Positions 1 to 9,284 of a stretch of 64,000 nt of DNA are shown one piece after another. The stretch is from JBOFGK01 sp051649085 (GTDB lineage Bacteria > Bacillota_I > Bacilli_A > UBA3375), in contig JBOFGK010000058.1 in NCBI GenBank assembly GCA_051649085.1, positions 1 to 64,000 on the forward strand, in the 5' to 3' direction. Both the position numbers and the translations under genes were made by a program. Every line of letters starts with the position of its first letter. Positions within the stretch are counted from its first letter, which is position 1. The notes below the pieces were generated by a model, which searched no databases, was not told the DNA's origin, and saw only the letters and a list, made by a program, of their open reading frames with translations.

Positions 1-49
1 GATGACTATATGTTATACTACAACTACGAAAGACCACAAATGCACAAAC

Positions 50-80
50 AAAAAATGACACCCCACGAAGTGGAATGTCA
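50..80 (-). terminator. Intrinsic terminator downstream of the APC permease
   Basis: On the minus strand an 11-bp stem (two G-U pairs) with a UUC loop at 56-80 is followed directly by six T residues at 50-55. It lies about 110 bases after the permease stop codon. Bases 81-191 contain no gene; I see only this 3' untranslated stretch with small A+T-rich hairpins. Confidence 0.85.
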
Positions 81-191
81 TATTATGTGTAGTTAAACTC
101 TTTTATTTCTTATTCCACTTTTTGGGGTTCAGTTCAATACAAGAGTGCTAGTTCTTTATTTGTTGATTTTCAAATCAAAATTCAATTTGAT

Positions 192-1532
192 TTACATCTT
201 TTTTTCATTTTTATTGTTGTAAAATAATTGTCCAATAATCATTACTACTGCAGAACAACTTATGTAAAGTACTCCATTAATTCCAAGTGAACCGTAAATA
301 GTAATTAATGCGACTGCACTTGCAATTACAACATAGAAATAATTTATTGGTGAGAGCTTAGCTTTACTGATTCTTGGGATTAAACCAATGAATAAGACTA
401 AATAAAAGACAGTTACTATTAAAATCGGTAACAGTGAAATATCAAAGCCAATGCTTGCAAACCAGTTTGGAAATTGTTCTCCATTTGTTGAAAGAAAATG
501 AATTACCATATAAATTAATACAAACGGAATACAAAATAGAACTGACATTAACGATAAATCATATTTAGGGTTAATTTTTCCAATTCCCATTGAATCTTTC
601 ATCATTCCATTAGCAACTAAAGCATGCGGAAAACGCATATATGCAAGAACCATTCCGTTAATTCCACCATAAACAGAAATACATACAAACGCTGTGATTA
701 TTGAAGGATTTCCAAAAATAATTTGACTCGCTTGACTAACGTGACTATCACCAAGTTCCATAATTTGATTTACTCCAACTAATTTAGTCATTCCATAAAA
801 ATATAAAACATAAACACACACAATTACGATTGTCCCAATCGCAAGTGCACGTCCAACAATTTTTTTTGCGTCTTTAACTTCAGCTGCAATCGCAGTTGCA
901 ACAATCCATCCATCAAATGCAAAGGCAATTGATAATAAGGCTGGTAAAAATCCAGTTGTTGCTCCAGATGGAATTAAACTCTGATTAGCAACTTCTCCGG
1001 AAAAGTTCCCAAAAAAGACTCCATAAATAACTACTAAAACTAGTGGAACTAATTTAATTATTGTTACAACTGATTGTAAAGCACCAGTTGCTCTTGTTGC
1101 AAAGTAATTCGTAATCATTGCAAAAGCACAAACTCCAACAGTAATTACCCATAAAATTGTAGTACTTTTAATACCAAATAATGAGGTTACATAAATACCA
1201 AACACCCAAGATAGGATTGCAAGTAACGCTGGAAAATATACTGTTGCAAAAAACCATCCAACTGTAAACCCATATCTTTTTCCTAAAACCATTTGGGAAT
1301 ATTTAATGATTCCACCTTCATCACTTGATTCGTTAGCATAGTTTGAAACAACTAATGCTCCAAATAGGACACCAACACCAATCAGAATGAATCCAATAAT
1401 TCCAAGAGTAACACTCCCCTGTGTTGTAATTAGAATATCATCAGCTTTGAAAAAAATTCCTGATCCAATTACAATTCCAACTACCATTGAGATTACCGTG
1501 GGTAATCCGAATTTTTCTTGTACTTCTTTCAT
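192..1532 (-). CDS. APC-family amino acid permease
   Basis: A 447-residue polytopic membrane protein with about 12 hydrophobic segments. The first segment carries the APC signature around VVGIVIGSGIFFKADDI, where the GSGIF motif forms the unwound substrate-binding helix in this superfamily. It should import or exchange amino acids by secondary transport; the substrate cannot be read from the sequence. The frame is open to 1592, but I chose the ATG at 1532 because GGGAG sits five bases upstream, while the earlier ATG has no ribosome-binding site. It is a single-gene unit with its own strong promoter (1613-1641) and terminator (50-80). Confidence 0.85.
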   Translation of the reverse strand: MKEVQEKFGLPTVISMVVGIVIGSGIFFKADDILITTQGSVTLGIIGFILIGVGVLFGALVVSNYANESSDEGGIIKYSQMVLGKRYGFTVGWFFATVYFPALLAILSWVFGIYVTSLFGIKSTTILWVITVGVCAFAMITNYFATRATGALQSVVTIIKLVPLVLVVIYGVFFGNFSGEVANQSLIPSGATTGFLPALLSIAFAFDGWIVATAIAAEVKDAKKIVGRALAIGTIVIVCVYVLYFYGMTKLVGVNQIMELGDSHVSQASQIIFGNPSIITAFVCISVYGGINGMVLAYMRFPHALVANGMMKDSMGIGKINPKYDLSLMSVLFCIPFVLIYMVIHFLSTNGEQFPNWFASIGFDISLLPILIVTVFYLVLFIGLIPRISKAKLSPINYFYVVIASAVALITIYGSLGINGVLYISCSAVVMIIGQLFYNNKNEKKM

Positions 1533-1612
1533 ATTAACTCCCATCGCTCTTTTTAAAAAGCTTATTCGCATTAAAGTTAAATAATTATCCAATACTAATT
1601 TCGCTTTTGAAA

Positions 1613-1641
1613 ATTATATCATATATAAATTAACATGTCAA
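1613..1641 (-). promoter_or_regulatory. Consensus sigma-A promoter for the APC permease
   Basis: On the minus strand TTGACA (1636-1641), a 17-base spacer and TATAAT (1613-1618), with TGA just before the -10 as an extended element. Both hexamers match consensus fully. The predicted 5' leader is about 75 nt. Confidence 0.88.
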
Positions 1642-1701
1642 GCGACAGTCTGGAAAAGTCCAAGATTAGGCCATTTGCAAAGAAAATAAACTGTTTTTCT
1701 A

Positions 1702-1729
1702 TAAAAAAAATAGGTACAAAGTACCTATT
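1702..1729 (-). terminator. Intrinsic terminator of htpG
   Basis: Perfect 9-bp stem, AATAGGTAC / GTACCTATT around an AAA loop (1709-1729), followed on the minus strand by eight T residues. It begins five bases after the htpG stop codon. Confidence 0.88.
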
Positions 1730-1733
1730 AATC

Positions 1734-3611
1734 TTATTTCAATAATAATTTATTAATATTTTTCGCAAAAGTTGCCGGATCTTCAAGGGCGACACCTTCA
1801 ACAATACATGCTTGATCAAATAAGATATCAGCATATAATTTTACTTCTTCTTCATTGTTTAAATCAATTTTCGAAAGTTTTGCAAATAATTCATGTTTTG
1901 GATTAATTTCTAACACTTTTGTTGCTTTAAATCCATCGTTTCCAGGCATTTGCGCTAGAATTTTTTCCATTTCTAAAGATAGTCCTTCTTTAGCTGTTAA
2001 ACAAACTGCACTTTCACTAAGTTTTGTTGTCAATTTAACATCACTTACTTTATTTGTTAATGCTTGTTTCAACGCTTCCATTAAACCAGCATTTTCTTCT
2101 GTTTGTTTTTCAATTGCTTTCTTTTCATCATCGCTCACAAAATCTTCTAATGCAATTGATTTGAATTTTTTACCGTTGTATTCTTGTAGTGCCTGGATTG
2201 CAAACTCATCAATATCATTTAAGAAGTATAAAACTTCCGTTTGATCAGTAATGTTTTCCATAACCGGTAACTTATTAATTTGCTCAATTTCATTTCCAGC
2301 AACGTAGTAGATGTTTTCTTGTTCAGCATGATTTGTCGTATATTCTTTTAAAGTTACATATTTTTGTTCAATGTTTGATTTGAACATTAATAAGTCTTGG
2401 AATAAGTCTTTTCTAGCTCCAAAGTCATTATACACACCGAATGTTAATTGTTGACCAAATTCTGTAAATAATAATTCATATGTCTCTCGTTTACTTTTAA
2501 GTAGCTTTTGTAAATTCTTTTTTATTTGTGTTTGAATTGCAGTTGCAAGTTTTGTAACTGTTGCGTCTTTTTGTAACATTTCACGAGAGATATTTAGATT
2601 AATATCTGAACAGTCAACTAGACCACGGACAAAATTAAAACCGTCATCTAAAAGATAATCAACATTAGACTCAATTAATACACCTTTTGAATATAAGTCA
2701 AGCCCTTTTTTATAACTTGGTGATAAATAGTCATATGGTTTATTTTTAGGTACAAACAATAGTAAATCAAAAGTCATTGTTCCTTCAACATTAACATGAA
2801 TTGTATGAAGTGGAGCTTGGTAATCATGATATTTTGCCATATAAAAATTAGCATAGTCTTCTTCTTTGATTGAACGTTTATTCTTTTTCCAAAGTGACTC
2901 TTGCGAATTTAATTTTTCCATTTCTGTAACAAGTTCATACTCTGTTTCGTCTTCTTCGTTTTCTTTTGGTAAAGCAACATTTTTTTGAACTTCCATCATA
3001 ATTGGATATTTAATGAAGTCCGAATATTTTTTAATTAAGCTTTTAATTGTTGTTTCTTCTAAGAATTGATCAAACTCCTCACCTTCTCTTAAATGTAAAG
3101 AAATTTTTGTTCCAACAACATCACTATCAATTTCATTAACTGAGTATGATTCAACACCATCAGATTCCCACTTAAATGCTTGCTCATTAGGTTTTTTTGT
3201 AATTACAGTAACTTTATCACTCACAATGAAACTTGAGTAAAAACCTACTCCAAATTGCCCAATTTGATCAGCAATTGTTGCTTCTTCTTCATTACTTTTG
3301 ATTTTTTCCATAAATTCTTTAGTTCCTGATTTAGCAATCGTTCCTAAATTATTATCTAAATCTGTTGCATTCATTCCAATTCCGTTATCAATAATCGAAA
3401 TAATGCGATTTACTTTATCAAGTTCTAATTCGATTTTAAAATCTTTTTCCTTATATGATTCATCTTGTAGACTCACAAAATGTCTTTTGTCCATCGCATC
3501 AGACGCATTCGAAATTAACTCTCGTAGGAAAACGTCCTTATTTGAATAAATTGAATGAATCATTAAATCTAGAATTTGTCTAGATTCCGTTTTAAATTTC
3601 TTTTTTGCCAT
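1734..3611 (-). CDS. htpG: Molecular chaperone HtpG (Hsp90 family)
   Basis: A 625-residue Hsp90-family ATPase that assists folding of client proteins in the cytoplasm; the length is normal for HtpG. The N-terminal GHKL nucleotide domain is evident: FLRELISNASDAMDK near residue 30, DNGIGM near 75 and GQFGVGFYSSF near 120. The middle domain contains the SREML region with the catalytic-loop arginine, followed by the dimerisation domain. The start has a GGAGG ribosome-binding site six bases upstream. It is monocistronic with its own promoter. No CIRCE or CtsR heptad site was seen, but an imperfect palindrome lies just upstream of the -10. Confidence 0.97.
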   Translation of the reverse strand: MAKKKFKTESRQILDLMIHSIYSNKDVFLRELISNASDAMDKRHFVSLQDESYKEKDFKIELELDKVNRIISIIDNGIGMNATDLDNNLGTIAKSGTKEFMEKIKSNEEEATIADQIGQFGVGFYSSFIVSDKVTVITKKPNEQAFKWESDGVESYSVNEIDSDVVGTKISLHLREGEEFDQFLEETTIKSLIKKYSDFIKYPIMMEVQKNVALPKENEEDETEYELVTEMEKLNSQESLWKKNKRSIKEEDYANFYMAKYHDYQAPLHTIHVNVEGTMTFDLLLFVPKNKPYDYLSPSYKKGLDLYSKGVLIESNVDYLLDDGFNFVRGLVDCSDINLNISREMLQKDATVTKLATAIQTQIKKNLQKLLKSKRETYELLFTEFGQQLTFGVYNDFGARKDLFQDLLMFKSNIEQKYVTLKEYTTNHAEQENIYYVAGNEIEQINKLPVMENITDQTEVLYFLNDIDEFAIQALQEYNGKKFKSIALEDFVSDDEKKAIEKQTEENAGLMEALKQALTNKVSDVKLTTKLSESAVCLTAKEGLSLEMEKILAQMPGNDGFKATKVLEINPKHELFAKLSKIDLNNEEEVKLYADILFDQACIVEGVALEDPATFAKNINKLLLK

Positions 3612-3646
3612 TTTTTCCTCCTAATAATTTCATTTTCAACATTAAT

Positions 3647-3674
3647 ATTATACCACACTTTTAAAAATGTGCGG
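3647..3674 (-). promoter_or_regulatory. htpG promoter with overlapping imperfect palindrome
   Basis: Minus-strand TATAAT at 3647-3652 preceded by TGG (extended -10). Bases 3653-3674 form an imperfect 22-bp inverted repeat (8 of 11 half-site positions symmetric) in the -10/-35 spacer, where a repressor could bind. No good -35 hexamer is visible. The operator role is inference. Confidence 0.55.
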
Positions 3675-3707
3675 AATTTTTGTTGAAATTTTTTTTATTA
3701 ATCTCAA

Positions 3708-3760
3708 TGATTGGAAAAAAGAAAAACTAGAATTTATTGTCTTTAATAAATTCCAGTTTT
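3708..3760 (-). terminator. Intrinsic terminator of the leu-ilv operon
   Basis: A 16-bp stem (3723-3738 with 3745-3760, one G-U pair) around a 6-nt loop, followed on the minus strand by a T-rich tract. It lies about 65 bases after the ilvC stop codon and closes the branched-chain amino acid operon. Confidence 0.85.
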
Positions 3761-3825
3761 ATTTTATTGGTTGTAGCAGCTCTCAAATTCAAATTATTCC
3801 TGAATTTTTAAGTTGCAGTTAAAAA

Positions 3826-4809
3826 TTATTTTTTCATCATCGATCTTAGTTTTTTTCCAGTAACTTCAACTTCATGTTCAGACCAACTTCTTCTCATTGC
3901 ATGTAGTGTTGGAAAATTAACTTGCTTGTCTAGTAAAAACTCTTTGGCAAACTTTCCTTGTTGGATATCGGCTAATACTTCCTTCATTGCAAGCTTTGTA
4001 TCTTGAGTAATTATTTTTTTCCCAGTAATGTAGTCGCCATACTCAGCTGTATTTGAAATTGAATAACGCATCATCTCGAAGCCTTTTTCATAAATTAAAT
4101 CAATGATTAATTTCATTTCATGTACGCATTCAAAATAAGCCATTTCTGGCGAATATCCAGCTTCCACTAACGTTTCAAACCCAACTTTCATCAGCTCTGA
4201 AACTCCTCCACATAATACTGCTTGTTCTCCAAATAAATCAGTTTCCGTTTCTTCTTTAAATGTTGTCTGAATTACACCTGCTCGACTACCACCAATCGCT
4301 TTTGCATATGCTAACGCAATATCTAAGGTCTCTTTACTCTGATCTTGGTAAACTGCTACAAGTGTTGGTACACCAAAACCTTCGGTATATGTTCTTCTAA
4401 CCATATGTCCTGGTCCTTTTGGGGCTGCCATAAAGACATTTAAATCACTTCTTGGTACTATTTGTCCAAAGTGAATATTAAATCCATGGGCAAATACTAA
4501 ATATGCTCCTTCTTTTAAATATGGTTCAACCTCATTGTAATATAAGTCGCGTTGAATTTCATCAGGAACTAACATCATAACAATATCTGCTATTTTAACA
4601 GCTTCACTAGTACTTAAAACTTCTACCCCATCTTCTTTTGCTTTTAAGGCACTTACTGAATCTAATCGATACATTCCAACTACTACATCCACACCACTTT
4701 CTTGCATATTAAGTGTATGTGCATGTCCTTGACTACCATAGCCTAAAACTGCTACTTTTTTACCATTTAAAATTTCTTGGTTACAATCATTATCATAATA
4801 AACTTTCAT
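3826..4809 (-). CDS. ilvC: Ketol-acid reductoisomerase
   Basis: Converts acetolactate or acetohydroxybutyrate to the dihydroxy acid with NADPH and Mg2+, the second common step of valine and isoleucine synthesis. The 327 residues fit the short class I form. The nucleotide-binding loop GYGSQGHAH lies near residues 23-31, and MAAPKGPGHMVRR and the C-terminal metal-binding acidic helices are present. A GGAGG site six bases before the ATG supports the start. It is the last gene of the leuABCD-ilvDBNC operon and is followed by a strong terminator. Confidence 0.96.
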   Translation of the reverse strand: MKVYYDNDCNQEILNGKKVAVLGYGSQGHAHTLNMQESGVDVVVGMYRLDSVSALKAKEDGVEVLSTSEAVKIADIVMMLVPDEIQRDLYYNEVEPYLKEGAYLVFAHGFNIHFGQIVPRSDLNVFMAAPKGPGHMVRRTYTEGFGVPTLVAVYQDQSKETLDIALAYAKAIGGSRAGVIQTTFKEETETDLFGEQAVLCGGVSELMKVGFETLVEAGYSPEMAYFECVHEMKLIIDLIYEKGFEMMRYSISNTAEYGDYITGKKIITQDTKLAMKEVLADIQQGKFAKEFLLDKQVNFPTLHAMRRSWSEHEVEVTGKKLRSMMKK

Positions 4810-4829
4810 TATTCCTCCATTTTTTTAAT

Positions 4830-5282
4830 TTAAATGCATATTTTCACACTATGTACAACTTCAATTATTTGTTTTTGATCAAATTTTGCAATGAATTCAC
4901 GGTTGAATTGTTCTTCTGCAGTTTGGTAAAAAAGTAAATAATCTGTTGTTACTTTAAGTGGTGTTAAATTATTTTTTGCAATTACTGCTTGTATTTCTTC
5001 GTTATTAACAACTTTTACATAAACAGTTTCATATAAGTTATCAATATGTTCTAATAATTTTACTGACACGGTGTCATATAATTTCTCTAACTGTTTTATA
5101 ATCACTTCAAGTTGACTTTTATCAAGATGAATGCTTAAAACAACTTTAACAAGTGTACTTTGCTCAATTTCACTCGAATACACACTTTCTATACTCACAC
5201 CACGTCGAGCAAACAAAGAAAACATTCGGGAAATTGTCCCAGTATTTGAATTCGTGATTACTTCCACATAAAAATTATTCAT
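4830..5282 (-). CDS. ilvN: Acetolactate synthase small (regulatory) subunit
   Basis: A 150-residue ACT-domain protein that should bind valine and control the IlvB catalytic subunit. The ACT core is at the N-terminus (FYVEVITNSNTGTISRMFSLFARRG, residues 4-28). A C-terminal ACT-like half follows; the length matches short IlvN/IlvH proteins. Its start codon overlaps the end of ilvB by 8 bases, which suggests translational coupling and stoichiometric production of the two subunits. Confidence 0.93.
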   Translation of the reverse strand: MNNFYVEVITNSNTGTISRMFSLFARRGVSIESVYSSEIEQSTLVKVVLSIHLDKSQLEVIIKQLEKLYDTVSVKLLEHIDNLYETVYVKVVNNEEIQAVIAKNNLTPLKVTTDYLLFYQTAEEQFNREFIAKFDQKQIIEVVHSVKICI

Positions 5283-7014
5283 TGCTACCTCCTGTCAAGA
5301 TTAATTCATTAATTGATCTACCTGACGGAATCATTGGATAGACATTTTCTTCTTTAGCAACAATTACTTCCACTACATATGGTTTTTGATCATTTAAAGC
5401 ATTTGTCAATTGTTTAAAATCCGCGGCTGATGATATTTTTAAATATTCTAGTCCATACGCTTTAGTCAATAATTCAAAATCAGGATTAATACTTAAATCA
5501 ACAAATGACAAACGATTATCGTTAAATAATTCTTGCCACTGGCGAACCATGCCTAAAAATCGATTATTGATTAGGATAATTTTTACAGGTATTTGTTCTT
5601 GTTTGATTGTCATAAGTTCTTGATTTGTCATTTGAAAGCCACCATCTCCAACAAAACTTATAACTTTTTCGTGGGGTTTGGCCAACTTTGCGCCAATTGC
5701 TGCCGGGATACCATAGCCCATCGTACCAGCTCCACCTGAGGTGCAAATATGGCGTGGTTTTTGAAATTTATAATGCTGTGCTACCCACATCTGATGCTGA
5801 CCAACATCTGTTAAAATGATACTTTCTCCATTAGTAATTTCACTAATTTTACTAACGACTTGTCCGCATGTCAACTGCCCATGAATTAGATTCGGACTCA
5901 TTGGATATGTTTTAACAAGTGTTTGAACTTGCTTATTCCACTCAATAAAATCGTCTGGTTCGACAGCTTTTAATAATTCTTTGATTCCATTATTTATATC
6001 CGCGTGGATTCCAATATCAACGTTCATAATTTTATTTAGTTCAGCATGATCAATTTCAATATGAATAATTGAGGCATTTTGGATAAATGTTTGAGGATTT
6101 CCAGTGATTCGATCATCAAAGCGAATTCCTAAGGCAATTACTAAATCAGCTTGATCGAGTGCATAATTAGCATAACCACTTCCATGCATACCAATCATCC
6201 CTAAGCACTTTGAATCATCAATTGGTAAACATCCTAAACCTAACAGTGTATTGACAACCGGTATTTGATAAATTGTTGTCAGTTCAGTAAGTAATTTTGC
6301 TGTTTGGGGATTATTTGTTGCAGATCCAGCAATTATGATTGGACGTTTACTTGTTGTTAATAATTGTTTTAACTCCACAAAATTACCGTTTGTGTAATCA
6401 ACTGCTTTTTGTGGATCAATAATTAACTTATAGCCAGTAAGCTCATCTTCGACTAAATATTCGGCTGTTAATTTTTGTAATTGTGTCGAAGCAAATGTAT
6501 AATCAATTGTTTGTAATTGAATATCTCGTGGAATATCAACAACAACTGGTCCTTTTCGACCAGTTAATGCAATTCGACAAGCTTCAAATAATATTTTTGG
6601 AATTTCCTCAATTGTTTTAATTAAGAAACTATGTTTTGTAATCGGTAAAGTTATTCCAATGATGTCTGTTTCTTGAAATGCATCTTTTCCTAATAAATCA
6701 GATGATACTTGCCCCGTAATTGCAAGCATTGGTACTGAATCCATATGTGCTGTCATTATTCCAGTAACTAAATTGGTTGCACCCGGTCCAGAAGTAGCTA
6801 AGCAGACACCAAGTTTTCCACTAATTCGTGCATAACCATCAGCCGCATGTGCAGCTCCTTGTTCATGTCTAACAAATACATGTTTAATTCCCGCAAAATC
6901 ATATAGTTCATTATAGATCGGAATAACTGCCCCACCAGGATAACCAAAAATAGTTGAAATTTCTAGTTGTTTAAGCGCTTCTAATACTAATCGTGCTCCA
7001 GTAATTTTCTGCAT
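5275..7014 (-). CDS. ilvB: Acetolactate synthase large (catalytic) subunit
   Basis: A thiamine-diphosphate enzyme that condenses pyruvate with pyruvate or 2-oxobutyrate, starting valine and isoleucine synthesis. The 579 residues show the three expected domains. HEQGAAHAADGYAR near residue 50 holds the catalytic glutamate. The central FAD-binding domain and the C-terminal ThDP motif GDGGFQM...INN are also present. Conservation of the FAD region and the IlvN partner gene argue for the anabolic enzyme rather than the catabolic AlsS. Confidence 0.96.
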   Translation of the reverse strand: MQKITGARLVLEALKQLEISTIFGYPGGAVIPIYNELYDFAGIKHVFVRHEQGAAHAADGYARISGKLGVCLATSGPGATNLVTGIMTAHMDSVPMLAITGQVSSDLLGKDAFQETDIIGITLPITKHSFLIKTIEEIPKILFEACRIALTGRKGPVVVDIPRDIQLQTIDYTFASTQLQKLTAEYLVEDELTGYKLIIDPQKAVDYTNGNFVELKQLLTTSKRPIIIAGSATNNPQTAKLLTELTTIYQIPVVNTLLGLGCLPIDDSKCLGMIGMHGSGYANYALDQADLVIALGIRFDDRITGNPQTFIQNASIIHIEIDHAELNKIMNVDIGIHADINNGIKELLKAVEPDDFIEWNKQVQTLVKTYPMSPNLIHGQLTCGQVVSKISEITNGESIILTDVGQHQMWVAQHYKFQKPRHICTSGGAGTMGYGIPAAIGAKLAKPHEKVISFVGDGGFQMTNQELMTIKQEQIPVKIILINNRFLGMVRQWQELFNDNRLSFVDLSINPDFELLTKAYGLEYLKISSAADFKQLTNALNDQKPYVVEVIVAKEENVYPMIPSGRSINELILTGGSNE

Positions 7015-7028
7015 TTTTTACTCCTTTA

Positions 7029-8693
7029 TTATTCAAGAATTGCCCCTTTATCAGCAGAACTGACGTGTCTGACATAGCGTTTTAAGTAACCATGATTAAT
7101 TTTCGGAACAAATTCTGGTTGAACTGCTCGTCGTTTAGCAAATTCTTCTTGGCTAACTTGAGCATTTAAACTCTTGTTTTGAATATCTATTTCAATGATA
7201 TCACCTGTTTGGAGCAAGCCAATTAATCCACCTGAGGCAGCTTCGGGTGAAACGTGCCCGATTGCAGCTCCTCTTGTTGCTCCACTAAATCGACCATCAG
7301 TAATTAAGGCAACACTTTCAGCTAAGCCTTTTCCAGCTAAAACTGCGGTTGGGGTGAGCATTTCTGGCATCCCTGGTCCTCCTTTTGGTCCTTCATATGT
7401 AATAACAACTACATCGCCAGCTACAATTTTTCCCATCATGATTGCACTTACTGCTGCTTGTTCTGATTGATAAACTTTAGCTGGACCTACATGCTTAAGC
7501 ATTGATTCACTAACAGCACCTGCTTTAACAATTGAACCGTTTGGGGCAATGTTTCCCGTTAACACTGCTAATCCACCGTTTTGATAATAGGCTGTTGAAA
7601 AATCTTTTATGACATCACTATCAAGTACTTGTGCATTTTTCGCAACTGTATGTTGATCAACTAGGCTAACAGTTTGACTATTATTAAGTTTGTTATTTTT
7701 AAGTAATACACTCATAACAGCCGAAATTCCACCAGCTGCATGTAAATCCTCGATGAAATGTTCTCCACTTGGAGAAAGCTTAGCAATTTGCGGAATCTGT
7801 TCAGAAAATGCATCAAAATCGGCAAGTGAAAGCTTAATTTCACATTCATTGGCAATTGCCGGTAAATGTAAGGCTGTATTAGTTGAACCACCTAAAGCCA
7901 TATCCATTGCTAGGGCGTTTTCAAATGCTACTCTTGTCATGATCATACGTGGTCGTAAATCTGCTTTTAAAACTTCTAAAATATGATAACCAGTTTTCTT
8001 TGCAAGTCTTAATCGATCAGAAAAGACAGCGGGAATTGTTCCATTTCCTGGCATGGCCATACCTAAAACTTCAGTCATACAATTCATTGTATTAGCTGTA
8101 TACATGCCTGAACAAGATCCACAAGTCGGACATGCCGTATTTTCTGCTTCTAAAAAGTCAGCTTCTGTCATTTGGCCATTTTCTAGCTTACCAACATATT
8201 CAAACATATTTGATAAACCTATTTTCTTGCCTTTAAAGACACCTGCAAGCATTGGACCACCAGAAACAAAAATTGAGGGAAGATTTAATCTAGCTGCCGC
8301 CATTAACATTCCCGGTACTACCTTATCGCAATTTGGGATGAAGACAATTGCATCAAATGGTGTTGCCATCCCAACCGCTTCAATTGAATCAGCGATAATA
8401 TCTCGTGTTGCTAAACTATAACGCATTCCAACGTGATTCATCGCTAAGCCGTCACAAATCCCAATCGTGTTGAACTCCATTGGCACTCCTCCGGCTAATC
8501 GGATTCCATCTTTTACCGCTTGCGTAATTAAATTTAAATGGTTATGACCGGGAATAATTTCATTAAATGAACTCGCAACTGCAATTAACGGCTTACCCAT
8601 TTCCTCATCAATGTGACCAAGTGCTTTTAATAGTGAACGATGTGGTGCACGCTGATTTCCTACTCTTATTTCATCACTACGCATTTTAGACAT
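7029..8693 (-). CDS. ilvD: Dihydroxy-acid dehydratase
   Basis: Dehydrates the dihydroxy acids made by IlvC to the 2-oxo acids that precede valine and isoleucine, using an Fe-S cluster. The 554 residues are normal for the family. Cluster ligands are visible in NCDKVVPGM near residue 122 and in CPTCGSCSGMYTANTMNC near 190. The C-terminal PEMLTPTAVLAGKGL and DGRFSGATRG blocks are intact. It lies between leuD and ilvB in the single operon with only 14-24-base gaps. Confidence 0.96.
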   Translation of the reverse strand: MSKMRSDEIRVGNQRAPHRSLLKALGHIDEEMGKPLIAVASSFNEIIPGHNHLNLITQAVKDGIRLAGGVPMEFNTIGICDGLAMNHVGMRYSLATRDIIADSIEAVGMATPFDAIVFIPNCDKVVPGMLMAAARLNLPSIFVSGGPMLAGVFKGKKIGLSNMFEYVGKLENGQMTEADFLEAENTACPTCGSCSGMYTANTMNCMTEVLGMAMPGNGTIPAVFSDRLRLAKKTGYHILEVLKADLRPRMIMTRVAFENALAMDMALGGSTNTALHLPAIANECEIKLSLADFDAFSEQIPQIAKLSPSGEHFIEDLHAAGGISAVMSVLLKNNKLNNSQTVSLVDQHTVAKNAQVLDSDVIKDFSTAYYQNGGLAVLTGNIAPNGSIVKAGAVSESMLKHVGPAKVYQSEQAAVSAIMMGKIVAGDVVVITYEGPKGGPGMPEMLTPTAVLAGKGLAESVALITDGRFSGATRGAAIGHVSPEAASGGLIGLLQTGDIIEIDIQNKSLNAQVSQEEFAKRRAVQPEFVPKINHGYLKRYVRHVSSADKGAILE

Positions 8694-8717
8694 TTTAACT
8701 CCTTTCTTATTAACTAG

Positions 8718-9284
8718 TTAAATTTTCATTAATTGTTCGTACGCTTGAATTTGTGTTAGATATTGTTCTGTTTCCGAAATGAAATCACCATCTCGTTGCA
8801 TTTGTTCAAAGCTTTGAGTTACTAATTCAATTGGAAAAGATTCAGTTCCACAAGTGATTAGGCGTCGTTCAATGTCTACTTCAACAATTTCTTGAGTTTC
8901 ACTAAGTTTTGCTCGAACATCAGCTGTTGCAAGTACCGCCCAATGACCACAGTTTAACCAGTTGTTGAAAAAAATATCTGAATAACTACCAGCGACAATT
9001 ACATGTAAACCAAGTTCTTGTAATGCCCAAGCTGCATGTTCACGACTTGAACCACAGCCAAAATTATCACCGGTTACAAAAACTGAACATTCTTTTGCAT
9101 TTTCTTGATTAAAAATAAAATCGCTAATTGGCTGTCCTTCATCATCATAGCGCCATTCGGCAAATGCAAAATCACCAAATCCGGTTTTCTCAACACTTTT
9201 CAAATAGTTTTTAGGAATAATTTGATCGGTATCGATGTTATCACGCATTAATGTTACGATTTTTCCTGAATATTTTGTAGCCAT
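8718..9284 (-). CDS. leuD: 3-isopropylmalate dehydratase small subunit
   Basis: The swivel-domain subunit of isopropylmalate isomerase, partner of LeuC in leucine synthesis. The 188 residues contain DNIDTDQIIPKNYL near residue 15 and GDNFGCGSSREHAAWAL near 70, the substrate-binding loop. It overlaps the last base of leuC, so the two subunits are probably translated together. Confidence 0.95.
   Translation of the reverse strand: MATKYSGKIVTLMRDNIDTDQIIPKNYLKSVEKTGFGDFAFAEWRYDDEGQPISDFIFNQENAKECSVFVTGDNFGCGSSREHAAWALQELGLHVIVAGSYSDIFFNNWLNCGHWAVLATADVRAKLSETQEIVEVDIERRLITCGTESFPIELVTQSFEQMQRDGDFISETEQYLTQIQAYEQLMKI

Noticed and set aside
3653..3674. CIRCE or CtsR operator at htpG
   Set aside because: The imperfect palindrome does not match the CIRCE 9-9-9 repeat or the CtsR heptad direct repeat; kept only as a possible unknown operator.
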